Positions 39,672-51,884 of a DNA stretch of 64,000 nt are shown piece after piece; position 1 is the stretch's first letter; each line of letters starts with the position of its first letter. The DNA is from Casuarina equisetifolia (lineage: Eukaryota > Streptophyta > Magnoliopsida > Fagales > Casuarinaceae), in assembly GCA_028551475.1 (NCBI GenBank), contig CM052357.1:5503931-5567930 (forward strand). Reading direction: 5' to 3'. A program made the translations under genes and the position numbers. Under the pieces are notes generated by a model. It was not told the DNA's origin, did no database searches, and was given only the letters and a program-made list of their open reading frames with translations.

Positions 39672-42600
39672 CTAATTTGGTAATTCTGCACAACACAAGA
39701 AAGCCAATTCCATTATAGATGACATGCAATCCTCTATAGAACCATGATCCCTGTTTGCTTTCAACAAATTGGAGTCAATGACTTTAGTTATTGAAATAGG
39801 TAATGATTCTTCTATCCAACGCTTTAAGCTCATTTCTTCTGTAAACATGACATTTGTGAGTTTCTTTCTTGTGAATGTTTCCATTAGTAAAATTCCAAAG
39901 CTGTACACATCACCTCTTGTAGAAACAATTCCTCTTGATCCATATTCTGTGAAACATTTCAATTAATCATAAGAGAATAATTTTATATTGCATAGCAATG
40001 AAATAGAAAATTTCAAAGAAATGAACTAGAACTCTACCTAATGCCTATTGTTATCCACGTTTGCATGAGTAGAATGATAAATATCCAAGCTTAAGTTACA
40101 AGCTAAAAAATATACCTGGTGCCATGTACCCAATCGTAGCAAGAGTCATTGTTTGCATCATAGAATTAACATTTCCTGAGAGTTTGGCAATGCCAAAATC
40201 GGCTACATGTGCAACCATGTCTTCATCTAATAGTATATTACTTGGCTTTAAATCACAATGAACAATAAGCATTGAATACCCATAATGGAGGTATTCCAAT
40301 GTTGATGCAACATCAACCATTATATTTAGCCTCTGGTAGATATCTAAAAAGTAGTTTTGAGAATGCAACCACCTTTCTAGGCTTCCATTAGGCATGTATT
40401 CCAATATGAGTGCTTTGAAATTCTTATTGCAGGAAATGCCAATGATTTTGACAAGATTTCGATGACGAACATTGCATAGGATCTCACATTCTGTGCTAAA
40501 AACTTGCAAAGCCTCTTCTACTTCCAAATCTAAAACTTTTGTTGCAACATCCATCCCATCTAAAAGTTTCCCTTTGTATACTGATCCAAAGCTTCCTTCA
40601 CCAAGAAAGTTATTTGCACTAAATCCATTTGTTGCTTTTATGAGTTCTTGGTGGGACATTCTTCTCCATGTTGATAAATGTGGTAAGTCTATCTCAACTT
40701 GAGATTCTGCATTCCAATTTCTATGTCTTTCCCATATTAACATGAGAACAATTGTAACCATTGCTAATCCAACTATTGGCAATAGATATTTTAACACATG
40801 AGTAGCTATAGTCATGTTTGATTGAGAAACACCTTTACAAGGAAGAACTTGTAGTTGGGAAGCACCACAAAGACCATCATTTGACATAAATGATGTATAA
40901 TTGAAGTTGGAAAATAGTCCTCCTACTGGAATTTTTCCTTGTAGTTTATTAAAAGAGACATTTAGATATTTGAGGTATACAAGTGCTTCCAAAGACTTTG
41001 GAATTTCCCCAGATAAGTTGTTATTGGAAAGATCCAAGAATTCCAAGCTTACCATTTTGCCAATCGAGTCAGGAATTGAACCTTTTAATTGATTGTTTGC
41101 CAAAGAAAGATACTCCATATCTTTGAAGTTATCAAGTACTTGTGGGATATCACCAGATAGCTGATTTTTTGATAAGTCTAATTCTATCAAGACCTTTAAA
41201 TTTCCAATTTCCCAAGGGAGAGTGCCATTAAGTGCATTTGAAGAGAGGTTGACTTTCAAGATATATGTAAGGCTCCATAAACTCCAAGGAATCACAAAAG
41301 TTATTTGGTTAGAGTCTAAGAAAAGAAGTCTAAGAGAAGTAAGATTATTTAAGCAAAAAGGAATTGGTCCAGAAAGCATATTTTGACTCAAGTCCAATGA
41401 GTATAATCTTTTCAAGTGACAAAGATTTGATGGGATGGAACCTTCTAGTGCATTTTTTTGAACATAGAAACCTTGAAGATTGTATAATCCTTCTATTGTA
41501 GATGGAATAGATCCAGTCAACTGATTGATTCCTAGACTCAAAACCATCAAGTTGGTTAAATTTCCTATCTCTTTAGGAATGCTGCCCTTTATATTGCAAT
41601 CTTCTATGTAAAGTTCTTCAAGAGAATAGGAGAGATTTCCAAATGAAAGTGGGAGGGATCCCATTTAGTTTATTATTTGACAATGCTAACAATCTTAGAT
41701 ATGCCAAATTTGGAAACAAAAGAGAAAGGAAGTTGGATTCAAAAGGTGAAGACTCAATGGTCAAGTTATTGTTGTTTAGCTTGAGTGATTGAAGTAGTCG
41801 TAAATTCCCAAGTGCTTTAGGAATTATGCCCAAAAATGAGTTCCGATCTAGATCTAGATTAGTAAGTTGTGAAGCATTGGAAATACAGCTAGGAATTGTT
41901 CCACTCAGCTTATTACGTCCAAGTAAAAGAAACCGAAGATTTGGAATGAAAAGGCCAATATTTGATGAAAGATGGCCTGAGAGGTTATTAACAGGCATTG
42001 AGATTACTTGTATTGTTGAGATATTGAAGATCTCGGCTGGAATTGGGCTAGTAAAATGGTTGAGATGACCTGACAAGTGTTCAAGCTTTTGTAGATTACC
42101 AATTTCTGTTGGGATAGTCCCTGCCACAAAATTGACAACCATGCATTATTAACCAAAAGAAAAAGTACTTTAAATGAATGCTACATGTAAATGAACATTT
42201 TGGTAAGCGAAACAAAGTTCAAAGACATATATATAGAAGTCCACTTGACTGCTTGTCTAACACTACACAACTTGATCATCATGCTAACTACTTAAATTGG
42301 TGAGAATGGTTTTTTTACTTACAAATAAATTGTATTTTTGATTTATTAAAAAATTAAAACAAATATCATAACTTACCATTTATCCGAATAATGTTATATT
42401 TAATATTTTTCTACTTTTTTGTCAAAATAAAAATCCTACTTTTTTCAAAAGTAGGTTTATCTAAATAATATCATATTTAATAATTTTCTACTTGTTCTTT
42501 CAAAATAAAGATTTTACTTTTCACAAAGTAGATTTATCTTGTCGTTTTCTTCTAGTCTTATCCTTAAATAGAATAATTTAAAATAGTGATGATCATTTCC

Positions 42601-45600
42601 TAGGCCAAAAATATTCATCAGGATGGTCACCTATAGTTTCATGCTATCGTTGGTTAAAAGTCTATGATGGTCACATACATATCTTTTACTTTTCTTTCAA
42701 AGTTCTGCTAGAGGGGCTTACATGTGATACACGTGGAAAAAAAAAAACTTTAAGACCTACTAAAGAACAATTTCACCCTTCTTTTTGTTTCTTTCTCGCT
42801 GCTACTTAAGGAATGGTCTTTAATCCGTTCTTAGGCAAAGGAGCTCAAACTAGTTTCTATCATTCTATGACCTCTTTAATTTTTTTTTTGAAAAGTTTTA
42901 ATGTTGAAAAAATAAGGGTTTGATATGCTTTTAGCAACTCATTTATCTTAAGAACTTCAATTTATTTTATTTAAACATAGATAGATTTATAATTTCAAAC
43001 TAAGTAATGCTTCAAGATGAGATTCGTTTGATGTTGTAGCTTAACATAAATGACCTAGTGGATGGTCGTTGTGGATATCTAGTAACTAAATGAACAATAA
43101 TAACAATATTTGTTTACTATGTTAGTATTTTAGACGAAAATATTATAATAATATTAAGCAAAGAAGCTCAAACTAGTTCCTATAATTCTACAAACTCTTT
43201 AAAATTATATTTTTTTAAAACATTTAAATAAGGATTTCATATTCTTCTAGTAACTCATTTATCATTATATTTTAATTAATTTATTTAAGCATAAATGAAT
43301 TTATAATTTCAAACTAAATAACGTCTCGAGATGAGATCGATTTGATGATGTAGTTTAACAAAATAGGTCAATAGATGTAAGCTTGTAGTTTTCACCGATT
43401 GTTCATGGATCAACTAATCGAAGTTCATTTTTTTATCTTTTAAAAATCATAAATGTGCATCAAATGGACTTAAACTAACATAGAAAATCCTAGATACTAA
43501 TTGAATGAAAAAAAATGAAAAATCATATATGTTAAATATAATACAAATTTCATATTGACTAAATCTTACTTGAATACAATATGTATTGCAAACTATAAAT
43601 ATTTGATCTTCACCTTATCATTCTATTTTGTTTTTGTGAATTGACCCATGTTTAAGACAAAGGGACATGTTAAATAGTAATATAAGTATCCTATTGTCTA
43701 ATTTCTTTCTTGATAATTCTCTTCATAAAGAAAAAAATCTCTATCCTTTAATAAAACTTTGGACTATACATAATATTTTTCCATAACTTGAAGGTGAATC
43801 TTTGATTCAAGGCTCCTATAATGGAGCCAACCCCATGAAGTGATTATCTCAATGAAGCTTTGCTACTAATTTTAGTTTATTTGTCAATTGAACGGGCATT
43901 GTTGCAGACAAACACCTACAAGATTTAATAATAATATTGAGCCTCTATTTTATTTGTTAAGCTACGGAATAATATTGTTAATTCCCTATATGTGACATTT
44001 TTTAGGTCTTCTATTTAAATTTTCAAAGAAATAGATAATAGAAAAGGCTAAAAAAGAAAAAAAGAAAAAAGACTTTAGAAGAGATTAAGACATAAGTCTT
44101 GAGGTCAAATTTTTTATTCCTAAGAAATTATTTTCTTAGCATGACAAATAAAGCAAGGAAGAGGGTTTATTATAATAGAGACTTAAGACTTGTAAGGAAG
44201 AAAGTTTGAAAGTAATGGAAGGTGAGGAATAGAAAGCTTATTCTCCATAGATAAGTTTTTTGTTTTTTTGAAGAAATATAAGTTTTCAATAACAATAAGT
44301 TTTTCTCTTATAATGTGAATACAGAGAAAATGGAGTCAAGAATGGATTATAAAAGCTAATTGTAATGAATATCAATTATTCCCAAGGATGATATGCTAAA
44401 TAAATATGAAGGATAATAAATTGACTAATATAAGACTAAATCAAACTAAAACAAGATTAACTTACCTCCAAAGTAGTTGTAATCGAGGGATAAATTTTTT
44501 AGCATGGTTAAATTTCCAATTTCCAAAGGTACTTTCCCAGTAAAATGATTAACTCCTAGGTTTAGAATTTGCAATTGCTTGCACTTGAACATGGTGGATG
44601 GGAGATTACCTGTGAAAAACTTACCTATTAAGAACAAATAATTAAATCTACTAATAATTTAAAGAATGAAAAATAACTAAAATGGGCCTGAATATACCTT
44701 CAACATTGTTGTACGAAAGATCTAATCATGAGAGTAAGGTTAGATTTTCAATTTCTAAAGCTATTTGTCCTGTAAAGCTATTATATTGCAGTGACAAAAC
44801 TTGCAACTCTTTGCACTTGAACAAGTTGGATGGAAGTTTGCCATGGAAGGGATTATAAGAAAGATTAAGATATTGTAAGTTGGGCAGATGATTAAATGCA
44901 TCTATTGGTACTCCACCAAACAACTGATTAGATTCAAGAGCTATGACTCACAGTGAAGACATGATGAGAAAGGGGGATGGAATGGAGCCTAAAAGCTGAT
45001 TGTAAGCAAGATCAATCTCTTGCAAGGATGAAATGTTGGATAAAGATTGTGGAATACTACCAACAAGATTGTTAGCGGACAGAGACAAGCTCTAAAGTTT
45101 GGATAGCTGACCCATGCATGATGCGATCTCTCCGCCAAAGTTATTGAATCCAAAGGATAAGTGCCTTAACTGGTACAGACGTGCCAACTCATTGGGTAAA
45201 GAGCCATAAAAGCTGTTGTTTTCCATGCTTAGGCTAACAAGGAATGTGAGATTTCCCACTTGTGGAGGAATGGTGCCTACAAAGCCCATTTAAGAAAGAT
45301 TCAAGGTAGTGATTCGATGATGGCAAGAACCACAAGTGACACCAAACCAACTGCAAACAGAAGTGCTAGTTGACCAATTATTTGTCAAGACATTGTGAGG
45401 GTCATAAGTAATATGAGCTTTTAAAGAGAGAAGAGCAGATTGATCAGAGGTAATGTTTAGAGTTGCTGTGGTAAACATGTGGCATTGCACCAGAAGAGTA
45501 CTACACATGGAAGGAAAATGACGACGGAGATGATATGCAAATAAAGATGGTAAAATGATATTAGATTGATTGCAATAAGACCAAAGCAAACTAAAAAATA

Positions 45601-46477
45601 CTGAATAAAAATTGACTAAAATGGAACTAAATATACCTTCAAAGTTGTTTTGTGTGAGGTATAACTCTGAAAGTATGCTTAGATTTCCAATTTCCAAAGG
45701 AATCCTTCCTGAAAAGTTGTTGTATTGCAATGATAAAAGTGAAATCTCTCTGCACTTAAATAAACTAGATGGGAATTTGCCTTGGAATTGATTATGAGAC
45801 AAAGTAAGATTTTGTAAGTTAGGTAGATGAATAAATGCATCTGTCGGTACTCCACCAGATAGCATATTGTATCGAAGAGCTATGAATCGTAGTGAAGAGA
45901 TGTTGAGGATGGGGGAAGGAATGGAGCCTGAAAGCTGGTTGTAACTAAGATCAATCTTTTGCAAGGATGAAATGTTGGATAAAGATCGTGGAATACAATT
46001 GACGAAATTGTTACCAATTAGAGACAAGTTTTGAAGTTTGGATAACTGCCCCATCCATGATGGGATCTCTCCACTAAGGTAATTGAATCCAAAGGATAAG
46101 TGCTGTAGCCGGCCAAGATGCACCAACTCGTTGGGTAAAGAGCCATAAAAGCTGTTGTTTTCGATGCTCAGGCTAACAAGAAATGAGAGGTTTCCCATCT
46201 GTGGAGGAATGGTGCCTACAAGGCCCATGTACGAAAGATTCAAGGTAGTGATTCGCTGACGGCGAGAACCACAAGTGACACCGAACCAACTACATAACGA
46301 GGTGCTAGTGGACCAATTGTTTGTCAAAACATGGTGAGGGTCATAAGTAATATGAGCCTTTAAAGAGAGAAGAGCAGATTGATCAGAGGTAATGTTTAGA
46401 GCTGCTGTGGTAAACATGTGGCACTGCACTAGGAGGAGTACTACACATGCAAGGAAAACGAAGAAAGATTTCTCCAT
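39672..46477 (-). pseudogene. LRR receptor-like kinase B, nearly intact, one frameshift and early stop
   Basis: Plasma-membrane receptor kinase of the LRR XII type (EFR/XA21-like), a class that senses microbial ligands. Exons: 46477-45637, 44609-44466, 42120-40116 and 39946-39672; all splice phases agree. Order: signal peptide from MEKSFFVFLACVVLLL, LRRNT with NNWSTSTSLCSWFGVTC, about 20 LRRs, a transmembrane segment (LKYLLPIVGLAMVTIVLMLI), then kinase with GEGSFGSVYKG, a Lys in VATKVLDLE, HCDLKPSN and DFG. HCD before the catalytic Asp makes it a non-RD kinase, as in pattern-recognition receptors. Two lesions: exon 3 has one extra base in a CCC run near 41655-41657, clear against copy A; and an in-frame TAG at 39674 removes about the last 25 residues. 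The next exon pair also bypasses a duplicate first exon at 44700-45535. It could be a recent pseudogene, or the extra base could be a sequencing error. Confidence 0.85.
44700..45535 (-). pseudogene. Duplicate first exon of the LRR receptor kinase, broken
   Basis: A second copy of the LRRNT plus LRR exon lies inside the first intron of RLK B. It begins in QCHMFTTATLNITSDQSALL but has lost the initiator region: the sequence diverges right after the ACGACGGAG word at about 45530. It has stops after TTLNLS (about 45290), after MGQLSKL (about 45092) and elsewhere. The last LRR part (44923-44726) is still readable. Its 3' end has the same donor context as the intact copy. It is probably skipped when exon 46477-45637 is joined to 44609. 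Confidence 0.85.
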
Positions 46478-46540
46478 GAGAAGCGTTTGTTGAAGGAGAT
46501 GGTGGGGGGCAGCGTTTGTTCGAGTGATAATGCCTGGCAG

Positions 46541-46550
46541 GTATAAATAG
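46541..46550 (-). promoter_or_regulatory. TATA-like box of RLK B
   Basis: CTATTTATAC on the minus strand, about 65-73 bp upstream of the ATG at 46477. It is conserved at 34711-34720 and partly at 54641-54650 among the copies. Position and conservation support it, but no transcript evidence exists here. Confidence 0.45.
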
Positions 46551-46559
46551 ATGGCAGCA

Positions 46560-48900
46560 TTCAAAAAAATTATCCTTGCAAAGAAAGAAACAGGAATATG
46601 GAAAAGTCGTGACTTGTTATTATCCTTATCCTTGTAATGTTTGTGTTTCTACTTGGTCAGTTGACTATTAGTTTCATATTTTCTTCAACTCAAGTACTTC
46701 GCCAAAGAGAGATATTGCTTGGCCCTAAACTAAGGGGGACAAAGGAAATATGAAAGATCATGACAAAGAAAAAGTCAAAGCTCAAATATATTAATAAATA
46801 GCCCAAAAAAATGAAGAAATAAACGTAAAAGAAGGAGGAGGAAGAAAATTGAAAAATCCATACACATAAGTACATTACATATTTGAAACGTCACTAGAAA
46901 TAAAATTTTAACTCTTCCAAGAAAAATATTATTTAATAAATAGTTTTTATTTGCTACTTTTATCCTTACGTTTTCCACTTTGGGTAACGGTATTAAAATC
47001 CACAATATTGACACAATAATGAACATTAGAATAATGATATTAAAACCCACAACATTGACACAATAAGATCCCGTAGTACCCAATATTGGAATTTAATGTT
47101 CAAAGTAGCAATATCTTGTTAACGTTATTTTGAAAAAATCTCTCTTGACTAATGTTTGGTAAATCTAAATGATCGAACAAAGTGAAAAGATTATTCTAAT
47201 TAACCATAAATATAATAAATTCAGGTTTAACGCAAGTTAAATACTTAATATTTATCATGGTGAGTAGAGTAATTTCCATTAGTCAATGATATTTGGTCTT
47301 AAATTGGATAAAATAAAATAAAATAAAATTTAAGTAGTTATTTGTTCCTTTTTTTTTCTCTTATTATTAAGTTAAATTCAAAATATTTAATGGTAAAAGC
47401 CTAGACAACTTGATTATTATTGCTAAAATTAAAAAGGAGATGAGAGACATGATTTCATCAATTAGAGGAGTGCATTCTAAGAAGTATATTAAGTTTTTGT
47501 AAAAATTTATAGTTTTCTAAATGCATTTTTTGAGCCTTGATAATAATGTTATAATTGAAAAATTTTTTATTTCATTTAATAATATATAATACCTAGCATT
47601 TCACAAAAAATAAAAAACTAAATTTAAATCAAGAACAGGTAGATTGATAACGAAATCCCCAGCATCAGCATCTGCAACCACGTCTTGATTTTACAGGGGC
47701 AGATTTCTCTAGTTTGTTGCCTTCTTCTCTGGCACATGATATTGTTAATAAAAAACATTGACACTTGACAGGATCATTCCTTACTCCCTTCATGCTTCAA
47801 GTTCATTTCGTTAGAAAGAAATTATTGGGAGGAAGTTTTCTATGTGGTGCTACATAAAGGAGATTGAGGTGAGACGACCCAGATATTTAATAGGCTCCAT
47901 TGAACTCTTGTGGTCAAGTCGGAGATTTTGATGTTGAAAGAAGGATCAATGAGACAGCTGAAGTTGACTCTTGTCTTGCACACTATTCCAAAAATTGCAA
48001 GCTCACAGATTTGCCAAAAAGACTTTTGGAATGAGAGAAAAATCCGAGTCCTGGAAATCGTCTGGAGACATCCGCCACTATGATCTCAATGACCTGCGGA
48101 TTCGTTGACAAGTTCTTTCAAGGACCCGTATGGTGGAAGGCATTATGAAACCTCAGTAATTGGACTCTTACTTCAAGGAAGATAAGTTCCCGAAGGGTGA
48201 CGGTTGAAACAGTGTATTTTCGGTCAAATTCAATAAAAATTTCCAAGCATAGAAGCCATATGGTTGATTATGTTGGTGACAGTAATAAGGATTTGCATAA
48301 TAACTTAGCAGATTTTTTCTTTATCAGGTTCAAGAATGGTTACTTGGCTTGAGAATAAATACAGAGAGAATAATGTTTTCGGTCTGGTTGTATCTATACG
48401 GCGTGAAGGAAAATAAATCAATAATAAAATACAAGGCTACTAATACACAAATGACAATCTCCTAGCAAAGCCTTCTGTGAACTGCTGGATAATAAGGGGG
48501 ACCTGTGACTCTGCAGCATCATTTCTTAATAGTTGCATCCCAAAAATTTTAAACCTAAGCAATTTCTCAAAGAACCAATAAAGCCAACGAAAAACTAGTG
48601 AGTGTGTTTCTAAATGTATGCAATCTAAGTGGTTGGCCACAGAGTAGGAAATAATAGATGATGAAACAGAAAAGTTTGTTTGACTCATCCTTTTGTATCA
48701 TCAGCCTGATTCAATACCACGTACAAATATATAATGTGAAAAATGGACTACCAGAAATTATATTATGATACAGTATTAACATTTGAATATGAATTAAAAA
48801 TTATGTTAAGATAGCATAGCATGATGGATTAGAGAATACAAAATTCATATTTAAATATTCAAGAGTTCTATATTTCTCCCTTTTTTTTACTTGCTATTAG
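46560..48900. repeat. Receptor upstream module, copy 1
   Basis: The AT-rich region upstream of RLK B. 47220-48650 is repeated at 48935-50710, with long shared words such as GTTTAACGCAAGTTAAATAC and GGGAGGAAGTTTTCTATGTG. Relative to copy 2, about 190 bp are missing near 47825. No gene was seen. Confidence 0.75.
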
Positions 48901-48934
48901 ACCTTATTTTTCATATTTCTACATATATATAAAG

Positions 48935-50870
48935 TCAGGTTTAACTCAAGTTAAATACTTAATATTTCTCACGGTGAGTAATGTTAAAAATTGTCCATTA
49001 GTCAATGATATTTGGTCTCAAATTGGATATAATAAAATAAAATTTAAGTAGTTATTTATTCCTCCTTTTTCCTTTATTATTAAATTAAATTAAAAATATT
49101 TCATGATAACAGCATAAACAACTTAATTATTATTGTAAAAATCAAGAAAGATGTAAGAGATAAATTTTCATCAATTATGAAAAGTGTAACCTATAAGTTA
49201 TATTAAGTTTTTGCAAGACTTTGAAGTTTTCTAAATATAGTTTTTGAGCCTTGACAATAATGTTATAATTGAATAATTTTGTATTTCATTTAATAAAATA
49301 TAATACCTAACATTTCACAAAAAATAAAAAACTAAATTTAAATCAAGAAACGAAGAATGATAATGAAATCCCCAGCATCAGCATCAGCATCAGCATCAGC
49401 ATCTGCAACAACGTCTTGATTTTGACAAGATTCAAGGGGCAGATTTCTCTAGTTTGTTGCCTTCTTCTCTGGCACATGATATGATATTGTTAATCAAAAA
49501 CATTGACACTTGACAGGATCGTTCCTTACTCCTTTCGTGCGTCAAGTTCATTTCGCTAGAAAGAAATCCATCTGTTGCTGGTGTCTTGTATGTATTATTT
49601 CTTTGCTACGGACATACATTTGTAAACATCGTTGAATTTGTCAACATCATAACCGTTAAATCTGTGACCTCAATAGATCTTTGGAAAACGGCACCCCCAG
49701 TAGCAAACAACCTGCGTTGATCAAAGTTGTCCGTGGATAAATGGCACCTTACTGAAATTGTTGGGAGGAAGTTTTCTATGTGGTGCTACATAAAGGAGAT
49801 TCAGGTGAGAGACCTAGATATTTAATCAGCTCGATTGACGTCTTGCGGCTAAGTTGGAGATTTTGATGTTGAAAGAAGAATCAAATGAGACAGCTGAAGT
49901 TGACTAGTATCAATGGGATAGGTGTTGAAAGGTTTAAAGATTCAACTTAAAAAATAGTTCAAAACTAAAGAGTTTTTTTTTTCATGTAACTTTTATCTTA
50001 AAGATTTTATATTTTAATATATGACTTTTATATTATATATATTCTCTCCCACATTGAGTGTTATTGTGCTTAAGGCCATATAGAGTGAATTAGAATCATT
50101 TTGAGTTCTAACTTTAAGTTAGAAGATTTAAAGACGTAGTTAAAAATTAGCTTGTAAATTGACTTCAAGTTTTTTTTTTTTTTTTTTTTGTGTAAGATTC
50201 ATGTCTTGTACCCAACTAGTCCGAAAATTGCAAGGGACTTTTGGAATGAAAGAAAAACCAGGTGCTGGAAACAATCAATAGACATCTAGCACTATCATCT
50301 CCATGACTTTCAGATTTCAAGGGGCCGTGTGGTGGAAGGCATTATAAAACCTCAGTGATTGGACTGTTCTAAGAGATACTTCAGGGAAGATAAGTCCCTC
50401 TACTGTGACGCTTCGGAAAATAAGCACCGTATTTAGGTCAGATTCAATCAATTTTTCCAAGCATAGAGGCCATATAGTTGATTATGATTGGCATCTTAAT
50501 AGAGCCCAATCATAATAACTTAGCAGAACCTTTCTTATCAGGATCAAGAATGGTTGCATGGCTTGAGAATAAATACAGAAATAATAATGTGTTCAGTCTA
50601 CTTGTCTCTATACAGGTGGGACCTGTGACTTGCAGCAAAATTCTTGACAGTTGCATCTCAAAAATTTTAAACCTAAGCAGTTTATCAAAGAACCAACAAA
50701 GCCGATGAAAAGCCCGCGAGTATATTTCTAAAGTGTGCAGTCCTAGACAACTAATGAATAAGTTTTCTACCAGAATCTATGGTAGTGACTAAGACTACAA
50801 GATGTCTGCTTTTCTTGCAAAAGGAAAGAACAATCAACACGTCAATACCTTAAGCGGTTGGCTATTAGAG
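48935..50870. repeat. Receptor upstream module, copy 2
   Basis: Repeats 47220-48720. It holds the stretch absent from copy 1 (about 49568-49760) that is also present in unit A (35780-35900). T runs occur at about 49973-49981 and 50171-50190. No coding signal was seen. Confidence 0.75.
49373..49403 (+). repeat. (AGCATC)n microsatellite
   Basis: Five tandem copies of AGCATC. The homologous place in module copy 1 (about 47661) has two copies, so this is a recent expansion. Confidence 0.85.
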
Positions 50871-51884
50871 TAGAAAAGAATAGATGATGAAAAAGAAAAG
50901 TGTGTTTAACTCATCATTTGTATCATCAACATGCTTCAATAACATGTAAAAGAAACTAATGTGGAAAAGGACTACTAGAAATTATGTTATGATACAATAT
51001 TAAAAGTTGAATATGAATTAAAAAATATGTTAAGATAGCATACCATAACGGATTAGAGAATAAAAAGTTGATATTTAAATATTAAAGAATTCTATATTTC
51101 TCTTTCTTTTCTCTTGCTATTATACTATATTTTTCATAGGTATATAGAAACATGCTAATTAGAATATATCAAATGTGTAAAGGATATTCTTTCATGTTTA
51201 GTGTATTTTTCAAGGTTATATTGTATTCCATTTGGATGAAAAGAAATAAAGAAGATTCAATGATAAAAGTTCAAACAGTTCAGCCATTATTGTCAAAATT
51301 AAGAAGAACGTGAGATCAAAGATTTCATGTATCAGAAGAGTAAAACTTATAAATTATAATAAGTTCTTGCAAGAATTTTGAAATTTAACAAATGTAGTGT
51401 TTGAGTCTAAATGATGATATTATAACTGAACAATCTTATAATTTTTTATAATTATATATAATTCTTGATCTTTGACAAAAAAAAAAACAAAAACAAAAAA
51501 TTGGTCATGCCAACTCGTCCTTTGTACATTTAAAAAAAAATATTCTTTCTAGGATAAGATAGGTTATGCAGCCAAACTCCTCCTTTATTTATTTATTTTT
51601 GAATATTATTTATAAGGTAATAATGGTTTTGTGGCCCGATTCTTCCTTATCTATTTGTTTGCATATTCTTGTTGTGGTTTTGTAGATGATGTGGAATGTC
51701 CTTAATGCTCGTAACAAGTTCGTAGATCTTCTAGTGGTCCTTATGGGCTGCCTCTGTAGATCTCACAGATGCACTACAGGTGAAATTTACATAAAGAAAG
51801 TCTGTGATACCTACCGAAATTTGTTGTTTGAGCAACAACAGTAGATGTAGTAGCTGACAGAGGAGAAATTAGCTTTTTCATAAG
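50870..51884. repeat. Receptor upstream module, partial copy 3, and AT-rich spacer
   Basis: 50870-51480 resembles 48640-49330 (for example the GTTAAGATAGCATA block). From about 51480 to 51884 I see A runs and AT-rich sequence with no feature. Confidence 0.6.

Larger units (their letters stand above)
38150..48470. repeat. Tandem duplication unit B (LRR-RLK locus)
   Basis: Paralogous to unit A along its length. It lacks the SINE and the plastid insertion. It has gained a second copy of the first receptor exon (45637-46477 in addition to about 44700-45535). Confidence 0.85.

Noticed and set aside
46478..46564. Upstream in-frame start for RLK B
   Set aside because: The frame is open to 46564 but reads through the conserved TATA-like box. 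The MEKSF start at 46477 begins a proper signal peptide and is shared with unit C.
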